DNA of 38,731 nucleotides from Nitrospinae bacterium CG11_big_fil_rev_8_21_14_0_20_45_15 (GTDB lineage: Bacteria; Nitrospinota; Nitrospinia; Nitrospinales; VA-1), in NCBI GenBank assembly GCA_002787235.1, contig PCWG01000038.1:1-38731 (forward strand), read 5' to 3'. The position numbers and the translations under genes were made by a program. The notes below the pieces were generated by a model, which made no database searches, was not told the origin of the DNA, and was given only the letters and a program-made list of their open reading frames with translations. Shown piece by piece: positions 33,161-38,731 of this stretch; within the stretch, counting starts at the first letter, position 1; each line of letters opens with the position of its first letter.

Positions 33161-33781
33161 ATGGATTCAATTTATGAAATCCTTATGGAATCGGGGAAAA
33201 TTTTGCTGACATTCATGATCGTAGTATCGATTGTTGTCAGTGCCCTTATTTTGTTTGCCCCTAAAAAGGCAATGTCAATCAATACCGGGTTTGGTAAAAC
33301 GTTTCAAACCGACTCCGTTTCCGATTCTGTGGACAAACATTATGACACCACTGAGGCCATTATTCAGCGTCGATGGTGGATTGGTGGATTTTTTTTGGCA
33401 GGTGCCATTTTTACCCTCAAGTATCTGTTGCTGGATTTTAAGGCGAGGATATTTATAGATGTGATTGTTGACCCGACCACCGGTAGCGGTGTCATGTTTA
33501 CAGAAATGGCAGTGGACTTTTTCAGATGGTTTTTTATCATTACCGCAGGTATGGGGATTGTGACTTGTCTTGCAATATTATTCAATCCCAATTTGTTCCG
33601 GAAAATCAGTTCCGGTCTGGATAAATCCTACTCTACAAAAAGTGTTCAGGACCGTCTGGATAAATCCAACCATGGCATAGACGAATGGGTGATAAGGAAC
33701 CATATTTTTGTAGGTCTGTTCCTTTTGTCGGGATCGATCTTTGTTTTCATCTTTTGTCTGAACACATTTTATATGAGGTAA
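33161..33781 (+). CDS. Four-helix membrane protein with an internal tandem duplication
   Basis: I do not recognise the family. The 206-residue product has four hydrophobic helices (about 13-33, 72-92, 118-141, 181-203) with charged loops between 34-70 and 142-180. The halves resemble each other: APKKAMSINTGFGKTFQTDS with SVSDSVDKHYDTTEAIIQRR and WWIGGFFLAGAIF in the first match NPNLFRKISSGLDKSYSTKS, VQDRLDKSNHGIDEWVIRN and HIFVGLFLLSGSIF in the second. It is 33 bases after the prepilin gene with a GAGG ribosome-binding site, so it is probably co-transcribed and may be an accessory part of the fibre machine. No catalytic residues are apparent. Confidence 0.8.
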   Translation: MDSIYEILMESGKILLTFMIVVSIVVSALILFAPKKAMSINTGFGKTFQTDSVSDSVDKHYDTTEAIIQRRWWIGGFFLAGAIFTLKYLLLDFKARIFIDVIVDPTTGSGVMFTEMAVDFFRWFFIITAGMGIVTCLAILFNPNLFRKISSGLDKSYSTKSVQDRLDKSNHGIDEWVIRNHIFVGLFLLSGSIFVFIFCLNTFYMR

Positions 33782-33809
33782 CCGGTGTGCCGATCCACAG
33801 TAATTTTTT

Positions 33810-34220
33810 TCAAGAGCCCGGCTTGAATTGACTGGCGAAGGTTTGAAGAATTTTTTGTTTTTCTGCCTCGCTCATCGTTCCTACTTGGTTACGGATTTCT
33901 TCAACTTGCTCCGGGGTCATGCTGTGCATTTGCTCTTGAGCAAATTTCTGAAAATTTTCCATATTAAACGCTTCCCCCTGCATAGGGTTTTTAGGATTGA
34001 AGGTGGATGAAGAAGACGGTGCCTTTTCAACGTTGCCTTTAAAAAGGATATAATCCCCATCGACAGCACCCACGATACCCTCGTTTTCAAGATTCTTTAA
34101 CACGTCGCCGATTGAAGTCTCATTTGTTTTGCAGGCCTCATAAATAGCTTTGAAAGGCAGACGGACCGATTTTGAAGGATACCCGTTTTTACGAATAGAA
34201 TGTTTGACGCTTTCTTCCAT
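33810..34220 (-). CDS. Small hypothetical protein, possible winged-helix-like N-terminus
   Basis: I do not recognise the family. The 136-residue protein has no signal peptide or membrane segment. Residues 1-65 (LPFKAIYEACKTNETSIGDV, LKNLENEGIVGAVDGDYILF) have the helix-helix-strand rhythm of a small winged-helix domain. A Ser/Pro linker leads to a helical C-terminus (MENFQKFAQEQMHSMTPEQVEEIRNQVG in outline) with a repeating polar pattern. AGAGGAAAG precedes the ATG at good spacing. The gene is convergent with the pilus cluster and divergent from nadE. Confidence 0.72.
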   Translation of the reverse strand: MEESVKHSIRKNGYPSKSVRLPFKAIYEACKTNETSIGDVLKNLENEGIVGAVDGDYILFKGNVEKAPSSSSTFNPKNPMQGEAFNMENFQKFAQEQMHSMTPEQVEEIRNQVGTMSEAEKQKILQTFASQFKPGS

Positions 34221-34318
34221 GAATCTTTCCTCTATAGTATTTTTTTCAAAAATTAAAAATCATTGATTCAGACATCACATAATATATCAACAGGGCCAAC
34301 TATGCCTCAGCTCTGTAT

Positions 34319-34347
34319 AGTATAATCATCTTTTTAATATCGGTAAA
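34319..34347 (-). promoter_or_regulatory. Candidate promoter of the small hypothetical gene
   Basis: TTTACC (34342-34347), 17-base spacer and TATACT (34319-34324) on the minus strand, predicting a leader of about 90 bases to the ATG at 34220. The two hexamers match consensus at 4 and 5 positions. Confidence 0.45.
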
Positions 34348-34378
34348 AATTTTTGCTGTCACACTGGCATTCAAAATC

Positions 34379-36142
34379 ATGGCGAGTTCGAACAAAAAAA
34401 ATAAACGGTTGATAGCAGATTCCCAATCGGTTTCCATCCGCGTTGCCATCGCGCAGATGAATTCGACCGTTGGTGATTTCTCCGGTAATTTTGAGAAGAT
34501 GCGCTCTTTCCTAAAACAAGCAAAGAAAAACCGCGCGGATTGGGTGTTGTTTCCCGAAATGGCAGTCACCGGCTATCCTCCCGAAGACTTGTTGTACAAA
34601 AGAAAATTCATCACTGAAAACAAGGCGGTGCTGACTCGACTGATTCCCCACACCAAAGGCGTCGCCGTGGTCGTGGGTTATGTGGAGCAGGTCGGACACA
34701 AACTTTACAACTCAGCCGCCATACTCGCAGACGGAAAACTTCGCGCCCATGCGCGCAAGATGTGCTTGCCCAACTACGGAGTTTTCGACGAAAAACGCTA
34801 TTTCAGCGAAGGTGACCGTCCCTTGAAAATTCAGTACAATGGCATCGGCATCGGAATCACCCTGTGCGAGGACATCTGGGACGCGAATGGCCCCGGCAGG
34901 ACTTTGTCGGAAGAAGGCGAGGTCGATCTCATTTTCAATATCTCTTCCTCGCCCTGGCACAACGGAAAAGTCGAAGCCCGAAATGCCATGCTCAAACAAC
35001 GGGCACGTCAGTACGATGCCAATATTGTATACGCCAACCTGGTCGGCGGGCAAGACGAACTGGTGTTTGATGGCAACAGCCGGGTGCTTTCTCGACGTGG
35101 CAAGCCCCAGACCGAAGGCCCCTCATTTGAAGAAAAGCTCATCTGCTCCGATATCGAAATCACACCCAAACCAAAATCATCCAAAACATCGGCAACTGAC
35201 ATCCGCCGCATAAAAAATTGCAAGATCGCTGTCCCTGCCTGTTATAAAAATAGTGAGAAACCAGAACTCATCAAGGAACTCCGCCAAAAGTTGGACACCT
35301 GGGAAGAGATTTACAAAGCACTGGTGCTTGGGACCCGGGATTATCTCGCAAAAAATCGCTTCACACAGGCGGTGATAGGATTGAGTGGCGGTATCGATTC
35401 TGCATTGACCGCAGCCATCGCCGTCGATGCCCTAGGAGCCGAAAACGTGATCGGTGTCATGATGCCATCGCCCTGGTCTTCCGACCACAGCGTCAACGAC
35501 TCAAAACAATTGGCAGAAAACCTGAAAATAAAAGTGCATTGTCTTGCCATCAAAAAAGCCATGCAGGCCTACGAAAAAATTTTGCAGGGTCTGTTTAAAG
35601 GAACCGAATCAGGACTGGCTGAAGAAAATCTGCAAGCCCGGATACGCGGCAACCTTCTCATGGCACTTTCGAATAAAATGGGATGGCTGGTCCTGAGCAC
35701 CGGCAACAAAAGTGAAATCAGCGTCGGTTATTGTACCCTCTATGGTGACATGGCAGGCGGATTTGCGCCTCTGAAAGACGTGCCCAAAACCTGGGTGTAT
35801 GCATTGTCTCACTGGATCAACCGACGCGACGGTCAATCCACCATCCCCGAAAATATTTTGCACAAGGAACCCTCAGCTGAGTTGAAACCGGGCCAGTTCG
35901 ACAGCGATTCCCTGCCGCCCTACGATGTCCTGGATCGCGGACTCGCCCTTTACGTCGAAAACGATGGCGGCATCGAGTCACTCATAGAAGCCGGACTCAG
36001 CCCCAAAGATGCCGAAAACATTTCCCGCCGCGTTGACCAGAATGAATACAAACGCAGGCAAGGTCCGCCCGGTATTAAAATCACCCCCCGCGCCTTCGGC
36101 AAAGACCGTCGCCTGCCCCTCAGCAACCGCTTCCAAGGCTAA
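34379..36142 (+). CDS. nadE: Glutamine-dependent NAD+ synthetase
   Basis: A 587-residue two-domain enzyme that amidates nicotinic acid adenine dinucleotide to NAD+ using glutamine-derived ammonia. The nitrilase-type glutaminase (20-270) has its Glu-Lys-Cys triad at Glu60 (LFPEMAVTGYPPEDLL), Lys127 (ARKMCLPNYGVFDE) and Cys163 (TLCEDIWD). The synthetase domain (about 305-580) has the PP-loop SGGIDSAL (336-343), LSTGNKSEISVGYCTLYGDM and GGFAPLKDVPKTWVYAL. The first 18 residues are a charged extension before the first strand IRVAIAQMN, so the true start might be slightly later, although no better start codon with a ribosome-binding site was seen. The protein is complete. Confidence 0.96.
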   Translation: MASSNKKNKRLIADSQSVSIRVAIAQMNSTVGDFSGNFEKMRSFLKQAKKNRADWVLFPEMAVTGYPPEDLLYKRKFITENKAVLTRLIPHTKGVAVVVGYVEQVGHKLYNSAAILADGKLRAHARKMCLPNYGVFDEKRYFSEGDRPLKIQYNGIGIGITLCEDIWDANGPGRTLSEEGEVDLIFNISSSPWHNGKVEARNAMLKQRARQYDANIVYANLVGGQDELVFDGNSRVLSRRGKPQTEGPSFEEKLICSDIEITPKPKSSKTSATDIRRIKNCKIAVPACYKNSEKPELIKELRQKLDTWEEIYKALVLGTRDYLAKNRFTQAVIGLSGGIDSALTAAIAVDALGAENVIGVMMPSPWSSDHSVNDSKQLAENLKIKVHCLAIKKAMQAYEKILQGLFKGTESGLAEENLQARIRGNLLMALSNKMGWLVLSTGNKSEISVGYCTLYGDMAGGFAPLKDVPKTWVYALSHWINRRDGQSTIPENILHKEPSAELKPGQFDSDSLPPYDVLDRGLALYVENDGGIESLIEAGLSPKDAENISRRVDQNEYKRRQGPPGIKITPRAFGKDRRLPLSNRFQG

Positions 36143-36542
36143 CCGGCGAGCCGCCGGAGACATTGGGCTGATATCTGCAAGTATCCATAACAGGTCGAGT
36201 GCAATCGCAAAGCATATTATTTTCGCACAGGTCAGCCGCGGGAAAAGGCTGGAGAAAATTGGTTGTGTTCGTACAAACCTCTCCAATTGTCACAATTTTG
36301 TTACATTTATCTAATTTTAACAAAATGCTTGATTTTTAGATATACACAGAAATTTGAATAAAATATAATAAATTTATATTTTTTTAGAACACCGCTTGTC
36401 TTTTTTTTATTCGACAGGGACTTGTCTGTGAACATAACTAGGGGAGTAATGAAATGAGCTTATTCAAAGCATGGGTTGCGACTGCGCGAGAAAAAAGCAT
36501 CTGTTTTTAATACCATTTAGTAGTATTTCGGGGAGAATGATT
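36143..36542. other. 400-bp intergenic region with a hairpin and AT-rich promoter area
   Basis: Directly after the nadE stop, CCGGCG-AGC-CGCCGG (36143-36157) forms a 6-bp GC-only stem, a possible transcription stop without U-tract. From about 36290 the sequence becomes very AT-rich, consistent with the promoter and long leader of the next gene. An 18-codon frame (36453-36509) after GGGGAG may be a leader peptide or chance. Confidence 0.5.
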
Positions 36543-38731
36543 ATGAACCGCTTGCCTTCAGTTTTTTCTATTTTCACAGTTCTGTTATTCATCTTTAGCT
36601 TGACTGGTATTTCAGTGGCCCAAACCGTTCCAGGCAAAAGCGTAAGTGCCCTCGCGACTGGAATAGCAGGTGCCCGTGGAGTCAGTCATGACTCAGACGG
36701 AAACGCGTATACCATGGGTAGAGATACCGGGACTGTCTTTAAGATTACACCCACCGGCGCGCTTAGTATTATTAAAGAAATGGGTGCCGGCTTTTATGTA
36801 GGTCCTTTTTTTGATCAGGCAACGGGCGATATTTACATATCCAACTGCCATGGTGCCATTTTAAGGCTAAATCCTTCGACAGGTGTTGTAAGTACTTTGG
36901 CCACAGTCGGCACGTCGTGTGCTGGCGGCTTCACGAGCGATGCGTCAGCAAACATTTATGTTTCAGATTTTGTGACTAGCGTATTCAAGATCACACCTTC
37001 CGGTAGCATAAGCACGTACGCTACGGGATTGAGTTTTCCTGACGGAATAGACTTCGGCCCTGGAGGAGAATTATATGTCGCTAACAGGGGAACGAATCAG
37101 GTTATGGTTGTTCCTCCGGGCGGCGGTGTTGCTTCCGTTTTTGGTGCGTCCGGTTTGAGTACTCCGCTGGATGTTCTCGCCGACGACTCAGGAAATGTAT
37201 TCGCGGCAAACTTTGGTAATGGAACCCTTTCAAAAATCAGTCCTGCAGGTGTGGTGAGTTCGTTTGGTACCGGATTCGTTAGTCCTCTTGGTCTTGCTTT
37301 TGATATTACCGGCAATCTGATCATAGCCGATTTTGGAGCCGGCTCTATTTATACGACTGGACCTGTGGTTTTGTTTTCGGACACTTTTGATAATGACTCA
37401 ATTGCATCGGGGACAACTAGCTTAAGCAACTGGACGGTCACCAATGGTAATGTGGATGTGATTGGCCCAGGTTTCGCCGACTTGTATATGGGGAACGGCG
37501 ACTACCTCGATATGGACGGTGCGATTTCGAATGCTACGATTGAATCCCCTACCTTAACCCTTGCCCCCGGAACCTATGAGTTGTCATTCGAGTTGGGTAA
37601 TAACTCCAATCTTGGCAGCTATGATAATGGTTTGCTGGTTTCTTTGGGGACTGTGTTCAGTCAAACCTTCCTGGCCCCGGCACATGCAAATTTTTCAGGG
37701 GAACAACTGGTAAAGACTGTGATTCGATTTGTTATTGAGAATCCTACATCGGCGAGCCTGATATTTCAGGAAACAGGTACCGCAAGCTCTGGAGGCACCG
37801 TACTGGACGATGTTTTGCTGGTTAAAACAGACATTATTGAACCACTCCCCACTAATACTGAAGTTGTGTTCTCGGGTGCTTTTGATGATGAAACCTCATC
37901 AGCCTTATCAAATGACTGGTCTATCACCGCAGGCAATGTTGATCTTGTCTCTGACGGTTTAGGGGGTGCCTACCCAGGGAATGGCAATATTGTCGATATG
38001 GACGGTACGGGTGCCAATGCGAATGCGACCATTGTATCGAACCAGTTATTGTCCATCACTCCTGGAACCTATCATCTAACATTCGGGTTAGGCAATAACC
38101 CATACGTAAACAATGACAATGAGCTCAATATCAATTTAGGGACCGTGTTCCATCAATCCTTAAAAGCCCCGATAGATAGACCCGCATTGGAATTTTATCA
38201 TTTTGAGTTTACCGTTAATGCAGGCACCACGGGAACCCTTTCATTCCAGGAAATCGGTACCGCTGACTGGAGGGGCACAATATTGGATGATGTTTTGCTG
38301 GTCAGAATCGCCCCTCTTAATCAGCCCCCCGTTGCGAATGCGGGTCCTTCGCAAGTGGTGGAACAGCAGGGAGCTTCTGGATCAAATGTGACGATGAACG
38401 GAACAGGTTCTTCTGATCCAGATGGCGATTCACTGACCTACAGCTGGACCGGACCTTTCGGTACAGCTACTGGCGCAACACCCACCGTCTTGATTCCTGC
38501 AGGAACGCATACGGTGTCGTTGACAGTGAATGACGGTACGGTAGATTCTTCTTCCGCATCAACAAGCACTACGGTTCGAGATACAATTGCTCCAGTTGTA
38601 ACCGCTCCGGCGGATGTAACGACGGAAGCAACCGGTCCACAAACGGCTGTCGCTATCGGTTCCGCTACGGCGACCGATGCGGTTGGCGTTGTTTCTATCT
38701 CCAGTGACGCTCCTGCGAATTACACCGCGAG
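36543..38731 (+). CDS. Large secreted modular protein: beta-propeller, two beta-sandwich repeats, PKD and HYR domains (3' end outside window)
   Basis: An open frame of 729 codons that runs off the right edge. A signal peptide is cut after about residue 26 (GISVA). Residues 35-270 form an NHL/SMP-30-like propeller with repeated blades such as GVSHDSDGNAY, GIDFGPGGELYVANRGTNQV, DVLADDSGNVFAANFGNG and GLAFDITGNLIIADFGAGS. Two similar modules follow (about 276-430 and 442-589), each opening FSDTFDND/FSGAFDDE and closing TVLDDVLLVK/TILDDVLLVR; they look like jelly-roll carbohydrate-binding-like sandwiches. A PKD domain (593-680; PPVANAGPSQVV, SSDPDGDSLTYSW) and the start of a HYR domain (681 on; IAPVVTAPADVTTEATGPQT) come next. 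Such proteins are exported and act at the surface in adhesion or polymer binding. GGGGAG lies 9 bases before the ATG. Confidence 0.88.
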   Translation, partial: MNRLPSVFSIFTVLLFIFSLTGISVAQTVPGKSVSALATGIAGARGVSHDSDGNAYTMGRDTGTVFKITPTGALSIIKEMGAGFYVGPFFDQATGDIYISNCHGAILRLNPSTGVVSTLATVGTSCAGGFTSDASANIYVSDFVTSVFKITPSGSISTYATGLSFPDGIDFGPGGELYVANRGTNQVMVVPPGGGVASVFGASGLSTPLDVLADDSGNVFAANFGNGTLSKISPAGVVSSFGTGFVSPLGLAFDITGNLIIADFGAGSIYTTGPVVLFSDTFDNDSIASGTTSLSNWTVTNGNVDVIGPGFADLYMGNGDYLDMDGAISNATIESPTLTLAPGTYELSFELGNNSNLGSYDNGLLVSLGTVFSQTFLAPAHANFSGEQLVKTVIRFVIENPTSASLIFQETGTASSGGTVLDDVLLVKTDIIEPLPTNTEVVFSGAFDDETSSALSNDWSITAGNVDLVSDGLGGAYPGNGNIVDMDGTGANANATIVSNQLLSITPGTYHLTFGLGNNPYVNNDNELNINLGTVFHQSLKAPIDRPALEFYHFEFTVNAGTTGTLSFQEIGTADWRGTILDDVLLVRIAPLNQPPVANAGPSQVVEQQGASGSNVTMNGTGSSDPDGDSLTYSWTGPFGTATGATPTVLIPAGTHTVSLTVNDGTVDSSSASTSTTVRDTIAPVVTAPADVTTEATGPQTAVAIGSATATDAVGVVSISSDAPANYTA

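Noticed and set aside
36290-36500. Possible c-di-GMP or other riboswitch in the long leader before the secreted modular protein
   Set aside because: The conserved GEMM-type core strings were not found, and no stable paired structure stands out in the AT-rich sequence.

Overview
The window looks like chromosomal DNA from a Gram-negative, probably environmental bacterium of roughly mid GC. Evidence for an outer membrane is the set of lipoprotein signal peptides with lipoboxes, a MlaC-type periplasmic lipid carrier, a SPOR-domain lipoprotein and a type IV pilus/type II secretion gene set. Gene content such as cytochrome P460, an atypical EF-P and the dnaX-ybaB-recR cluster behind an SRP RNA would fit a Nitrospinota or deltaproteobacterial-type lineage, but this is inference; no phylogenetic marker was compared.

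Layout. 1-4.0 kb (minus strand): a SUMF1-type secreted protein, then a tight operon of a secreted hypothetical protein, a DegT-family sugar aminotransferase and a TPR protein. 4.1-7.4 kb: uvrC divergent from a sodium:neurotransmitter-type symporter. 7.6-10.5 kb (minus): SRP RNA, dnaX, ybaB and recR in the classic order. 10.6-15.3 kb: a tRNA island on the minus strand carrying tRNA-Ser for all four standard serine anticodon classes (GGA, CGA, GCT, TGA), tRNA-Arg(GCG), a decayed tRNA and a DUF2155-like lipoprotein. This island is built from duplicated modules, and an AT-rich orphan B12-binding radical SAM gene sits exactly where one duplicated module breaks off. 15.4-19.0 kb (minus): a lipoprotein overlapping a cytochrome P460 gene, the ABC-F protein EttA and a methyltransferase. 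19.2 kb: EF-P with Asn at the usual Lys34 position. 19.8-22.2 kb (minus): two overlapping lipoprotein genes with related folds. 22.6-24.6 kb (plus): MlaC, a GHMP kinase and an intact HicB-like antitoxin.

24.6-26.4 kb is a decayed accessory patch: a hicA toxin gene killed by a 20-bp tandem duplication plus a nonsense codon, an orphan C-terminal end of an RHS polymorphic toxin with a following small membrane protein that may be its immunity protein, and two copies of a palindrome-bearing repeat, one of which abuts the RHS remnant exactly at the conserved core.

26.5-33.8 kb (plus): PilB/GspE ATPase, a PAS histidine kinase, a sigma-54-type response regulator, PilC/GspF, a prepilin-like protein and a four-helix membrane protein with an internal duplication. 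This is a self-contained pilus or pseudopilus assembly set with its own two-component system. 33.8-36.1 kb: a small hypothetical gene (minus) and glutamine-dependent NAD synthetase. From 36.5 kb a large secreted modular protein (beta-propeller, two repeated beta-sandwich modules, PKD, HYR) runs off the right edge.
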